A stretch of 64,000 nucleotides of DNA from Hominilimicola fabiformis (GTDB taxonomy: Bacteria > Bacillota > Clostridia > UBA1381). The position numbers and the translations under genes were made by a program. Positions 27,561 through 36,178 of the stretch are shown here, one piece after another. The DNA is taken from contig NZ_JAJEQM010000017.1 in NCBI RefSeq assembly GCF_020687385.1, positions 1 to 64,000 on the forward strand. The letters are read 5' to 3'. Within the stretch, counting starts at the first letter, position 1; each line of letters starts with the position of its first letter. The notes below the pieces were generated by a model. That model was given only the letters and a program-made list of their open reading frames with translations. It was not told where the DNA came from and made no database searches.

Positions 27561-27590
27561 AAATGAGCGTTTACGGAACGCTCATTTTTT
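27561..27590 (+). terminator. Terminator after the aminotransferase gene
   Basis: An 11-bp stem (AAATGAGCGTT / AACGCTCATTT) with a short loop, followed by a T run. Confidence 0.9.
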
Positions 27591-27601
27591 GTTAGATAAA
27601 A

Positions 27602-27630
27602 TTGACAACGGTATTGTTTTATGATAAAAT
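27602..27630 (+). promoter_or_regulatory. Promoter of sufCB
   Basis: TTGACA (27602-27607), 17-base spacer, TAAAAT (27625-27630). Confidence 0.75.
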
Positions 27631-27651
27631 TATAATTCAATGAATATTATG

Positions 27652-27670
27652 TTATCATAACTAATGATAA
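27652..27670. promoter_or_regulatory. TTATCAT-N5-ATGATAA dyad upstream of sufC
   Basis: A perfect 7-bp inverted repeat lies between the -10 box and the sufC ribosome binding site, where a bound repressor would block early elongation. The half-site order does not match the classical Fur box, so the binder is unknown; an iron- or Fe-S-responsive regulator is plausible. Confidence 0.45.
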
Positions 27671-27693
27671 ACAGTCGAAAGGAGCATTGAAAA

Positions 27694-28431
27694 GTGCTTG
27701 AACTTAAAAATATAAGTTGGGAAATTCCCGATGGAGATAAAATTTTAAAGGGTATAGATTTAGAAATACCTGACGGCAAAATGACCGTTATAACAGGTCC
27801 GAACGGTGGCGGTAAAACTTCTCTTGCAAAGATTATCGCAGGACTCGAAGTGCCTAATTCGGGTGAAATTTTGCTTGACGGTGAGAATATAACCGATTGG
27901 GATATTACAAAACGTGCTAAAAACGGCATTGCATACGCATTTCAACAGCCTGTGCGTTTTAAGGGCGTTACAGTAAGAGATTTGCTTAATCTTGCGGCAG
28001 AGAGAACATTGTCCGAAAGAGAGATATGCTCTGTACTCGGTGAAGTCGGTCTTTGTGCAAGAGATTATATTGAAAGAGATGTTGACGCAAGTCTTTCGGG
28101 CGGTGAAAGCAAAAGAATTGAGATTGCTACCGTTTTATCGCGTGAAAATGCGAAGATACTTGTATTTGACGAGCCTGAGGCAGGTATTGACCTTTGGAGC
28201 TTTACAAGTCTTATTGACGCGTTCCAAAAACTTAAAAACGAAAGCGGAAAATCCTTGCTTGTAATATCGCACCAAGAACGTATACTTGAAATTGCGGATT
28301 ATATAGTTGTGATTGCGGACGGTAATGTTCGTGCATTTGGTGAGGGTAAAGATGTTCTTCCTCAACTTTTGAAAGAAGAAAAAGAGTCAAAGTGTCCTCT
28401 CGGTAAGGATAAGAAAGGAGAGAACAACTGA
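27694..28431 (+). CDS. sufC: Fe-S assembly ATPase SufC
   Basis: A 245-residue ABC-type ATPase that powers the SufB-type scaffold in Fe-S cluster assembly. Walker A is 'GPNGGGKTSLAK', the signature is 'LSGGESKRIEIATVL', and Walker B is 'ILVFDEPEAGID'. The D-loop and the following 'VISHQERIL' H-loop are intact. The start is GTG, with AAAGGAG 9 bases upstream. The stop overlaps the sufB start as TGATG. No sufS, sufU or sufD is adjacent. Confidence 0.93.
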   Translation: MLELKNISWEIPDGDKILKGIDLEIPDGKMTVITGPNGGGKTSLAKIIAGLEVPNSGEILLDGENITDWDITKRAKNGIAYAFQQPVRFKGVTVRDLLNLAAERTLSEREICSVLGEVGLCARDYIERDVDASLSGGESKRIEIATVLSRENAKILVFDEPEAGIDLWSFTSLIDAFQKLKNESGKSLLVISHQERILEIADYIVVIADGNVRAFGEGKDVLPQLLKEEKESKCPLGKDKKGENN

Positions 28432-29357
28432 TGAATGAAACAACAAGAGAATTTTTGAAAATCGTTTCCGACATTCAAGGCAACGAACTTGAAACGGCGG
28501 CATTTAACATTCGTGAGGACAGTCAGTGTGCGGGCAGACAATCTACTCCGAATATAAAGATTGATTCAAAAGAGGACGGACCGGGTCTTGTTATACACAT
28601 AAGCAAAAATGCACAAAAGGAAACAGTTTATATACCGGCTTGCGTTACGCATGGTGATGTAGACGACCTTGTATATAATGATTTTTATGTTGAGGCAGGT
28701 GCAGACGTTATTATTGTTGCCGGTTGCGGTGTGCATACATCAGACGGTCACGATGCACGACATAACGGAATACACCGTTTCTTTATCGGTAAAGGTGCAC
28801 ACGTTTTGTATAAAGAAAAGCATATCGGAACAGGTAAAGGTGTCGGAAAAAGAACGATTGATCCTGTAACCGACGCATATCTTGAAGATGATGCCGTACT
28901 TGAAATGGATACAATTCAGCTTAGCGGTGTTGATTCAACTGTAAGAAAAACATCGGGTAAACTCGGTGCAAGAGCAAAGCTTATTATACACGAAAGAATT
29001 ATGACAGACGGTGACGAAAAGGCTAAGACTGAATTTGAGGTTGAACTTAACGGTGAAGATTCTGGTGTTGATTTGGTGTCACGTTCGGTTGCAAAAGGCA
29101 ATTCGTATCAGGAATATCATTCGACAATAAAGGGTAACTGCCGTTGTACGGGACATTCCGAATGTGACGCAATACTTGTCGGAAACGGTAAGGTTAACGC
29201 CGCACCGGCTTTGTTTGCAGGCGATATTGACGCGTCACTTATACATGAAGCGGCAATCGGAAAAATTGCAGGAGAACAGCTTATAAAATTGCAGACTCTC
29301 GGTCTTACTTCGGAAGAGGCGGAGGCAAAGATTATCGAAGGCTTTTTGCGTGGTTAA
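28431..29357 (+). CDS. sufB: SufB/SufD-like Fe-S scaffold (short form)
   Basis: A 308-residue SufB/D-family protein, much shorter than the roughly 465-residue SufB of Bacillus or E. coli. It retains the beta-helix core and conserved C-terminal parts: 'HSECDAILVG' with a Cys, and 'LIHEAAIGKIAGEQLIKL' with Glu and His. The two-gene sufC-sufB arrangement with a short SufB is the minimal SUF-type system known from archaea and some Clostridia. It is translated directly after sufC with a 1-base overlap. Confidence 0.88.
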   Translation: MNETTREFLKIVSDIQGNELETAAFNIREDSQCAGRQSTPNIKIDSKEDGPGLVIHISKNAQKETVYIPACVTHGDVDDLVYNDFYVEAGADVIIVAGCGVHTSDGHDARHNGIHRFFIGKGAHVLYKEKHIGTGKGVGKRTIDPVTDAYLEDDAVLEMDTIQLSGVDSTVRKTSGKLGARAKLIIHERIMTDGDEKAKTEFEVELNGEDSGVDLVSRSVAKGNSYQEYHSTIKGNCRCTGHSECDAILVGNGKVNAAPALFAGDIDASLIHEAAIGKIAGEQLIKLQTLGLTSEEAEAKIIEGFLRG

Positions 29358-29360
29358 ATC

Positions 29361-29397
29361 ACGAAATACACTATTCTTACGAATAGTGTATTTTCGT
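29361..29397 (+). terminator. Possible terminator after sufB
   Basis: A stem of about 16 bp with a TTAC loop, but only a short T run. Confidence 0.6.
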
Positions 29398-29416
29398 ATG
29401 AAATTATTAGGAAGAA

Positions 29417-30772
29417 GTGGTCATCTTGAGGCAAATCCCTCAAAATTATTTGTTTAGTAAAATTGATTTAAAAAAACTTATTGTACCGCTTGTAATAGAA
29501 CAATTTTTGACTATTGCTGTCGGTCTTATAGATTCAATGATGGTTGCGAGTGTCGGAGAATCGGCGGTATCGGCAATATCGCTTGTTGATACTGTAAACA
29601 TACTTATTATAAACATATTTACGGCACTTGCAACAGGCGGAGCTGTCGTTGCAGGGCAGTATATAGGAATGAAACAGGAGTATAATTCCTGCAAAGCGGC
29701 GAACCAAACGCTTATATTTACAACGCTTATTGCACTGTTTGTAATGATTATCGTGTATGTGCTGAAAAATTTTATACTTCATACCGTTTTCGGACAGATT
29801 GAAGATGATGTTGCAAATTATGCAAATACATATTTGCTCATAGTGTCGGCGTCAATTCCGTTTATCGGAATGTATAATGCGGGCGCGGCTATATTCCGTG
29901 CAATGGGAAATTCAAAGGTTTCAATGAACACATCGCTTATTATGAATCTTGTAAACATAGTCGGTAACGCGATACTTATTTACGGTTTTCATATGGAAAT
30001 TGCCGGTGCGGCAATACCAACGCTTATATCAAGGATAGTTGCGGCAGTTGTGATTGTTGTAAGACTTGGAAATCAAGATTTACAGATACATATTGACCGA
30101 CCGTTTAAGCTGAAATTCGATTGGCGAATGATTAAAAAGATACTTAGAATAGGAATACCGAATTCGCTTGAAAACTCAATGTTTCAGCTTGGTAAAATAT
30201 TGGTGCTTACAATAGTAACGGCATTCGGCACAAGAGCTATAACCGCAAATGCGGTATCAAACACAATAGCAATGTTTCAGATACTGCCGGGTATGGCGAT
30301 ATGTCAGGCTATATTAACCGTATCAAGTCAGTGTGTCGGTGCAAACGACTATAAACAGCTTGATTTTTACATAAAGCGACTTATGAAAACGATATATGTG
30401 TTTGCCGTTGCAATAAATGTAGTTGTGGTTGCGATACTTCCGCTTATATTAAAAGCGTACAACTTATCAAGTGAAACAACCGAGATTGCAAAACAAATTA
30501 TATGGTATCACGCAATCTGTACTTGTACGATATGGCCGCTTTCGTTCGCATTGCCTAATTCACTTCGTGCCGCAAATGACGTAATGTTTACAATGATAGT
30601 TGCAATTTTGTCGATGTGGATATTCAGAATAGGTGCAAGCGTGGTAATAGCCAAATGGCTCGGATTTGGTGTACTCGGTGTATGGATTGCAATGACGATT
30701 GATTGGTTTGTCAGAGCAATTATATTTGTAATACGATACAAATATAAAATAAAAAGTAAATGCAAGATTTAA
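29417..30772 (+). CDS. MATE family efflux transporter
   Basis: A 451-residue polytopic protein with about 12 membrane helices. It belongs to the MATE family, which exports drugs or metabolites using Na+ or H+ gradients. Visible family features are 'LVIEQFLTIAVGLIDSMMVA' in pieces, 'GEAAVSA'-like 'GESAVSAISLVD', 'ATGGAVVAGQYIG', and a second-half repeat with 'ITANAVSNTIAMFQILPG'. The start is uncertain: GTG at 29417 is only 2 bases from AGGAAG, while an in-frame TTG at 29426 is 11 bases away. No regulator is adjacent. Confidence 0.9.
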   Translation: MVILRQIPQNYLFSKIDLKKLIVPLVIEQFLTIAVGLIDSMMVASVGESAVSAISLVDTVNILIINIFTALATGGAVVAGQYIGMKQEYNSCKAANQTLIFTTLIALFVMIIVYVLKNFILHTVFGQIEDDVANYANTYLLIVSASIPFIGMYNAGAAIFRAMGNSKVSMNTSLIMNLVNIVGNAILIYGFHMEIAGAAIPTLISRIVAAVVIVVRLGNQDLQIHIDRPFKLKFDWRMIKKILRIGIPNSLENSMFQLGKILVLTIVTAFGTRAITANAVSNTIAMFQILPGMAICQAILTVSSQCVGANDYKQLDFYIKRLMKTIYVFAVAINVVVVAILPLILKAYNLSSETTEIAKQIIWYHAICTCTIWPLSFALPNSLRAANDVMFTMIVAILSMWIFRIGASVVIAKWLGFGVLGVWIAMTIDWFVRAIIFVIRYKYKIKSKCKI

Positions 30773-30776
30773 AACT

Positions 30777-30805
30777 ACCCTATTTTTTATGAAAGAGAAT
30801 ACGAA
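30777..30805 (+). promoter_or_regulatory. Candidate SigI-type promoter of sigI-rsgI
   Basis: ACCCTA (30777-30782), 19-base gap, CGAA (30802-30805), 15 bases before the sigI start. C-rich -35 and CGAA -10 elements are reported for SigI of Bacillus and Clostridium. The same elements with the same spacing occur at 33227. Confidence 0.6.
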
Positions 30806-30819
30806 TAATATATTGAAAG

Positions 30820-31494
30820 ATGAAGTTAGAAGAAAGAGTGGCAGAAGCCACAAATGATAAAAAACTGAAAAATGATTTAATCGGTGAATACCAAAATTTC
30901 ATCTTGGCAGCTGCAAGCAAGACGCTTAAAAGAAGTGTTACGACAAGTGATGATGAGTATATCATTGCTATGATGGCTTTCGGCGACGCGATTGACGGCT
31001 ATAATGAAAATAAAGGTGATTTTCTCGGCTTTGCAAAGACTGTTATACGAAACAGAATTATTGACAGTATAAGGCGTGAGGCAAAACATAATTCAGTGCC
31101 GTTTTCTGCGTTGGAAAAAGAAAATTCAGACGGTGAAACGATTGAATTTGAAATACATACCGTTGATAAAAGCGATTTGAAGTGGGAAATCGAATCACTT
31201 ACGGAGGAACTCAGCAATTTTGAAATATCATTTTTTGAACTTGCGGAGGTCAGTCCGAAAAGTCGTAAAACGAAACGGCTTTGTTTTGATGCAGTGAACT
31301 ATATTATAAACAACAGTGAACTTGTCGATATAATTATGAATAAGCACATATTGCCGATAAAAGAGATTACCGATAATATAAAGCTGAACAGAAAAGCTAT
31401 CGAACGTCACAGGAAATACATAATAACGGCGGTTATTGCTATAACTCAGGATTATCCTGCCATTGCCGAATATTTCAATATGAGGGAGGTGTGA
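30820..31494 (+). CDS. sigI: RNA polymerase sigma factor SigI
   Basis: A 224-residue SigI-type sigma factor. Region 2 is visible as 'LIGEYQNFILAAASKTLKRS', 'DDEYIIAMMAFGDAIDGYNENKGDF' and 'FAKTVIRNRIIDSIRRE'. The C-terminal part has a helix-turn-helix-like 'EITDNIKLNRKAIERHRKYI'. SigI factors in cellulolytic Clostridia are held by membrane RsgI proteins and released when extracellular polysaccharide is sensed. rsgI follows after 3 bases. The ribosome binding site is weak (GAAAGA), and the upstream promoter suggests autoregulation. Confidence 0.9.
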   Translation: MKLEERVAEATNDKKLKNDLIGEYQNFILAAASKTLKRSVTTSDDEYIIAMMAFGDAIDGYNENKGDFLGFAKTVIRNRIIDSIRREAKHNSVPFSALEKENSDGETIEFEIHTVDKSDLKWEIESLTEELSNFEISFFELAEVSPKSRKTKRLCFDAVNYIINNSELVDIIMNKHILPIKEITDNIKLNRKAIERHRKYIITAVIAITQDYPAIAEYFNMREV

Positions 31495-31497
31495 AAT

Positions 31498-33171
31498 ATG
31501 AGCGGAATTATTGTGTCCGTGAAGGGCAGATATGCGGTTTTGCTTACAAAAAACAGCGATTTTATAAAGGTAAAAAACAAAAATTATTCTGTCGGCGACA
31601 AAGTGAAAATACCGCAGTATAAAGGGCAAATCCTTGCGGCTGCGGCAAGCTTTATTGTTGTGTGCGGCGGTATAAGTTCATATTTTGTGCCTGCAAAATA
31701 TATGAGTGTGGATATTAACCCAAGTGTTATGATGACGATTAATATTTACAACAGGGTTATTAATACAAAACCGCTTAATGATGACGCGGAGATATTGCTT
31801 TCAAAAACCGATGTAAGCGGTATGAGTGTGTCGGACAGTATGGACGAACTTATAAAAAAGTCGGAAGAAATCGGATATTTGAATGAGCATAATAAAGATG
31901 TTATCGTTGAAGTGGTTGACGGTATAGGCAAAATTAAATTGCCGGATAAAAATTACGGTGATGTAGAGGTTATTATTGAAAATGCCGATAAAGCCGATTT
32001 GAAAAATGCAAAAGAAATGGGTGTATCTATTGCAAAAGCAAGAGCTATTGCCGAATATACGAAACAAAACGGCGGCAGTATAGAAGAAAATGTGCATAAA
32101 TTTGAAAATCAGTCTGTAAAAGAGATTAGAAGAAATCTTGAAAATAAATCGGAAGTCAAAATCGAAAGCAAGACTGAAAATAAAGCAGAAGTTAAACAGG
32201 AAAGTATACCTGTTCAAAAATCTGAAAACAAGAATATTTCAAATAGTGTACAAACACTTCAACCGACCGTTCGAACAAAAAACGAAACTGTACCGACAAA
32301 AGAAGTACAAGAAGTAAGCAGAGTTACAAATGTAAGACGATCGAAAAATATCGACACAGTAAGTAAAAAGGTTAATACTTTGATTACAGAAGAAAAGTCG
32401 AATGATACGATATTTGATAATTCTATAACAAAAACATTGCCTGGTCCGATTCAAGAAGAAACTAAAATTACAGATAAGCCACAGGTAAAAAATGATACTG
32501 TACCCGAATCTGAAGAGCCTACGGTTAGACCGATACATGAAGATAAGTATAAATCGGACAATCAATGTGAAATAGTTGTTCCGTCGGAAACAGTTAAACC
32601 TATAAAAACGACAGAGCCGAAACAAGACGAGCCGAAAGAAGAAATAAAACCACAGACAAGTCACGGCGGTCATACAACATCCGGCAGTAGACCTAATAAT
32701 TCAAATCAAAATCAAGATAAACCGTCGGACAACAATACGAATAAACCTAACGGTGATACGGAAATTAATCCGCCTATACCCGATAATGGCAATGAACAGC
32801 CACCACAGGACAATCCTAATAATCAACCGCCACAACCACAAAATCATGATAAACCGAATGATATATATAAAGACAATACACCGCCACAACCGCAAAGACC
32901 GAATTTTGACGGCGGTAATGAACCACCGAATAAACCTTACGAAAATCCACAGCCACCGCCAGACAACGGTAATCTGTCACATGAGCCGAACGGCGGAAAT
33001 AATCAGTCACCTGATTTTAATGAACCGACAGGTCCGAATAAATCAAATGATTTTGGAGGAAGTAAGAACGATATTCCACCGGAACAGAATGACGGAAATG
33101 TTTTTTTACCGCCACCGAGTGAGCCATATGGAAACGGTGAAGATTCAATGCCACATTTTGACAGAGAATAA
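31498..33171 (+). CDS. rsgI: RsgI family anti-sigma factor
   Basis: A 557-residue bitopic membrane protein. Residues 1-45 are the cytoplasmic RsgI_N anti-sigma domain (GIIVSVKGRYAVLLTKNSDF, SVGDKVKIP). A membrane helix spans about 47-65. Then comes the conserved RsgI ectodomain beginning 'YMSVDINPSVMMTIN' to about residue 190. The remaining 360 residues are low-complexity: first Lys/Glu/Val-rich, then Pro/Asn/Gln/Gly-rich. Classical clostridial RsgI proteins end in a carbohydrate-binding module or glycoside hydrolase; none is visible here. An autoproteolysis site is expected within the ectodomain. A terminator follows. Confidence 0.9.
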   Translation: MSGIIVSVKGRYAVLLTKNSDFIKVKNKNYSVGDKVKIPQYKGQILAAAASFIVVCGGISSYFVPAKYMSVDINPSVMMTINIYNRVINTKPLNDDAEILLSKTDVSGMSVSDSMDELIKKSEEIGYLNEHNKDVIVEVVDGIGKIKLPDKNYGDVEVIIENADKADLKNAKEMGVSIAKARAIAEYTKQNGGSIEENVHKFENQSVKEIRRNLENKSEVKIESKTENKAEVKQESIPVQKSENKNISNSVQTLQPTVRTKNETVPTKEVQEVSRVTNVRRSKNIDTVSKKVNTLITEEKSNDTIFDNSITKTLPGPIQEETKITDKPQVKNDTVPESEEPTVRPIHEDKYKSDNQCEIVVPSETVKPIKTTEPKQDEPKEEIKPQTSHGGHTTSGSRPNNSNQNQDKPSDNNTNKPNGDTEINPPIPDNGNEQPPQDNPNNQPPQPQNHDKPNDIYKDNTPPQPQRPNFDGGNEPPNKPYENPQPPPDNGNLSHEPNGGNNQSPDFNEPTGPNKSNDFGGSKNDIPPEQNDGNVFLPPPSEPYGNGEDSMPHFDRE

Positions 33172-33175
33172 TTTG

Positions 33176-33208
33176 AAATGCAGAAACAAAAAGTTTCTGC
33201 ATTTTTTT
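33176..33208 (+). terminator. Terminator after rsgI
   Basis: A 12-bp stem (AAATGCAGAAAC / GTTTCTGCATTT), 5-base loop and T run. It separates sigI-rsgI from the next gene, which therefore needs its own promoter. Confidence 0.9.
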
Positions 33209-33226
33209 ATAAAAAAATTTCATATT

Positions 33227-33255
33227 ACCCCAAAAATTTCGATATAAATTGCGAA
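33227..33255 (+). promoter_or_regulatory. Candidate SigI-type promoter of the carbohydrate-binding protein gene
   Basis: ACCCCA (33227-33232), 19-base gap, CGAA (33252-33255), 34 bases before the ATG. Geometry is identical to the candidate promoter upstream of sigI, and no good TTGACA/TATAAT pair was seen nearby. Confidence 0.6.
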
Positions 33256-33289
33256 TTATATATCAAAACGAAGTTTAGGAGGGATTTTT

Positions 33290-36037
33290 ATGAACAAAGT
33301 GCATCGCAAAATTACGGCTTTGCTGACTGCAAGCATTATGACAGTTATGTCAATGGGTGTTGTGTCGGCGCAAACAGATAATAATGCACAAATTAAAAGC
33401 ATAGATGCCGAAAACGGAACTGTAACGGTAGATGTTACAAAAAGCGGTAGTTATAAAATATATGCGGCGGTATATAAAGATAAATTATTACAAGGACTTT
33501 ATACGGTTGACAGTATCACAAGCAGCGGAGTATTTAACTTCGGCAAAGAGATTGAATTTGACGAAGATACCGAAACATTGAAGTGCTTCATATGGGACGG
33601 AAGTATGAAACCTGTAGGCGAGATATATAAAGGCGGTGTTTCAGAACCGACAGAAAATCCGAGCACGACAAAGGCACCAAGTGTAACAAAAATACCTGCT
33701 GTAACGGATGAACCAACCGCAACAAAAACGCCTGCTGTAACAGATGAACCGACAACAACAGACACGCCAACTGAAACGGATGAGCCAACCGCAACGGAAA
33801 CACCGAGTGAAACAGGTCAACCGACAACAACAGATACACCAACAACGGACAATCCGACAACATACGGAGCTGTTATAACATTAAGTGATGACGGAATAGC
33901 CGTTGACGGAACAGGTGCAACAGCGGAAGGCTCTGTCGTAACCATTTCACAAGCCGGTGAATACACAGTGACAGGTAGCTTGTCAGACGGTCAGATAGCA
34001 GTGGCGCTTCCTACAAAATCGGATGAAGTCACTATAAATCTTGAAGGTGTAGACGTAACGTCAACCACAGGTGCACCGTTTGCGGCTACAAAAGGTAAAG
34101 TTGACCTTTCGGCAAAAAAAGGAACGACAAATTCATTCACATCAACCGCAACATACAATAAAGAAACAGTCAATGCGTGTGTATACAGTAAAAATGATTT
34201 GACGATAAAAGGTAAAGGTACACTTAAGGTAAGCTCAACATATAACAACGCAATCGGCTGTAAAGCTGACGTTACAATAAAGAATTTGACGTTGAACATA
34301 ACCGAGGCGGCGAACAACGGTATAAAGGGTAATGATTCGGTAACTGTCGAGAGCGGTAATGTAACTGTAAATTCAAACGGTGACGCGATAAAATCAGACG
34401 AAGATCCTGCATATGACGGCGACGTGTTAGAGGGTGGAACTGTTAAAATTGCAGACGGTACAGTTACATTGACAACTGGAACGACCACAAAGGACGGCAC
34501 AACATCAACAAGTGACGGTATTAAAGCATCAATGCTATGTGCTATATCGGGCGGTACAATTAACATCACATCAACAGGCGACGCAATAAAAGCAAATGCG
34601 TCAAGTATTGATGGAGATAATCCGACATTGGAAGACGGTGACGGAAGTATTAACATCACAGGCGGTACAATCAATATTTCAGCCGGTGAGGATGGTATAA
34701 AGGCAGTAAAGAGCGTTAATGTATCAAACGGCGAAATTACAATTATAAAAGCTAAAGAAGGCATACAGGTAAATGAAGTTACATACGAATCAGACGGAAC
34801 AACCGTAAAAGCATATGTAACGGGAAGTATAGGAATAAGCGGCGGAACTTTAAATATAACAAGCAGTGAAGACGGTATTCAGTGCGGTACAGGTAATATC
34901 ACGATTACAGGCGGAGATATAACGGTTGATTCAAAAATGGATTGTATTCAAGCTGAAAATATTATGAATATCTCTGACGGTACATTTAATTTGAAATCAT
35001 ACGGCGGAGCACCTGCAACGGTATCTTCAAATAATTCATCTACAACAGACAGCTGTAAAGGTGTTAAAGCAGGAAGTCTTGTAAATATCAGTGGCGGTAC
35101 ATTTAATATAAACACATATGATGACGGCATACATTCAAATAACACTGTTCGTATATCGGGCGGTGATATAGATATTGCCGCAGGTGATGACGGTGTACAC
35201 GGCGACAGCTATTTGTATATAACAGATAATGCAGATATAAACATAACAAAGAGTTATGAGGGTATTGAGGCTGCAAAAATATATGTACAAGGCGGTAAAA
35301 CGTATATCGTGTCAACCGATGACGGTGCAAATGCGGCAGGTGATGAGCCGACAGAGAATGCAATTACTCTAAGCAGTGATGATATAGCCGAATTTGCAGG
35401 ACCGGGCGGTTTTGGCGGCGGAAACCAAGGACCTAACTGGGGCGGTGAGGACAGTTCAAGCTACGGTTATCTTGAAGTTTCAGGAGGTCTGCTTTATATT
35501 GAAGCCGAGGGTGATGGATTTGACTCAAACGGTGACGGCGTAATCACTGGCGGTATTGTACTTGTAAACGGTCCTACAAGCGGCGGTAACGGCGTATTTG
35601 ATGTAGGCGACAATAACAATACTTTGACGATAACAGGCGGTATTGTAATCGGTGCAGGTACATCTGATATGGCTGTTACACCTACTAAAGCGACTAATTC
35701 GCAGTATTATGTTGTTGCATCAGGTTCATCATCGTCAGGCGGCGGTGGCGGATTTGGCGGACATAGCAGTAGTTCATCAAGTTCTGGATTTTCAACACAA
35801 GCGACAGGCAAGGCATTTAAGCTTACAGATTCAAGCGGTAATGAGATAGTAACTTATGTACCGTCAAAGCAATATTCTTGGGTGCTTGTGTCAACACCTG
35901 AAATGTCAAGCGGCACATATACTCTAAACTATGGCGGTTCGGTAACAGGCGGAACGTTCACAAACGGAAACTACGGCTTGGTTACAGACGGAGCATATTC
36001 GGGTTCAAGCACAATTTCATTGTCAGCTAAACAATAA
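33290..36037 (+). CDS. Secreted carbohydrate-binding beta-helix protein (Cthe_2159/DUF4353 type)
   Basis: A 915-residue exported protein. The signal peptide ends 'GVVSAQ' near residue 27, and a small beta domain follows to about 115. Residues 117-193 are a Thr/Pro/Glu linker of repeated 'TDEPT-x-T-x-TP' units. The main part, about 195-800, shows the Cthe_2159-type pattern: 'ITLSDDGIAVDG', 'ISQAGEYTVTGSLSDGQI', then many rungs of 'ISGGT-x-NI-T/S' and 'DDGIH/DGIKA', as in parallel beta-helices that bind cellulose or pectin with Ca2+. Residues 812-833 are Gly/Ser-rich, and a beta-rich C-terminal domain follows. The ribosome binding site AGGAGGG is strong. It is the likely target and partner of the sigI-rsgI pair upstream. 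Confidence 0.88.
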   Translation: MNKVHRKITALLTASIMTVMSMGVVSAQTDNNAQIKSIDAENGTVTVDVTKSGSYKIYAAVYKDKLLQGLYTVDSITSSGVFNFGKEIEFDEDTETLKCFIWDGSMKPVGEIYKGGVSEPTENPSTTKAPSVTKIPAVTDEPTATKTPAVTDEPTTTDTPTETDEPTATETPSETGQPTTTDTPTTDNPTTYGAVITLSDDGIAVDGTGATAEGSVVTISQAGEYTVTGSLSDGQIAVALPTKSDEVTINLEGVDVTSTTGAPFAATKGKVDLSAKKGTTNSFTSTATYNKETVNACVYSKNDLTIKGKGTLKVSSTYNNAIGCKADVTIKNLTLNITEAANNGIKGNDSVTVESGNVTVNSNGDAIKSDEDPAYDGDVLEGGTVKIADGTVTLTTGTTTKDGTTSTSDGIKASMLCAISGGTINITSTGDAIKANASSIDGDNPTLEDGDGSINITGGTINISAGEDGIKAVKSVNVSNGEITIIKAKEGIQVNEVTYESDGTTVKAYVTGSIGISGGTLNITSSEDGIQCGTGNITITGGDITVDSKMDCIQAENIMNISDGTFNLKSYGGAPATVSSNNSSTTDSCKGVKAGSLVNISGGTFNINTYDDGIHSNNTVRISGGDIDIAAGDDGVHGDSYLYITDNADINITKSYEGIEAAKIYVQGGKTYIVSTDDGANAAGDEPTENAITLSSDDIAEFAGPGGFGGGNQGPNWGGEDSSSYGYLEVSGGLLYIEAEGDGFDSNGDGVITGGIVLVNGPTSGGNGVFDVGDNNNTLTITGGIVIGAGTSDMAVTPTKATNSQYYVVASGSSSSGGGGGFGGHSSSSSSSGFSTQATGKAFKLTDSSGNEIVTYVPSKQYSWVLVSTPEMSSGTYTLNYGGSVTGGTFTNGNYGLVTDGAYSGSSTISLSAKQ
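33646..33868 (+). repeat. In-frame degenerate repeats encoding a Thr/Pro-rich linker
   Basis: Tandem units built around ACGGATGAACCAAC / ACAGATGAACCGAC code for 'TDEPT' repeats. They are coding repeats with frame kept, not a CRISPR array. Confidence 0.8.
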
Positions 36038-36047
36038 TACATTGACG

Positions 36048-36084
36048 AAAAAAAGCAGTTCATATAATATGGACTGCTTTTTTG
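36048..36084 (+). terminator. Terminator after the carbohydrate-binding protein gene
   Basis: A stem of about 14 bp (AAAAAAGCAGT...ACTGCTTTTTT with one mismatch) and a T run. Confidence 0.88.
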
Positions 36085-36178
36085 TATGTAAATGTATTAT
36101 TTTGGTTTACAATTTATGCAACATATGTTATTATAATAGTAAGAAGTGCTACTGCAATGATAAAATGAGGTGAAGTGT

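Noticed and set aside
27652-27670. Fur box upstream of sufC
   Set aside because: Half-site order and spacing differ from the known Fur and PerR boxes; kept only as an unassigned dyad.
33646-33868. Possible CRISPR or satellite repeat
   Set aside because: Units are short, degenerate, in frame and encode a Thr/Pro/Glu linker; no spacer-like unique segments or cas genes.
33499-35363. Long minus-strand open frames inside the carbohydrate-binding protein gene
   Set aside because: They are mirror frames created by the regular codon pattern of Thr/Gly/Asp-rich repeats, have no ribosome binding sites, and encode low-complexity products.
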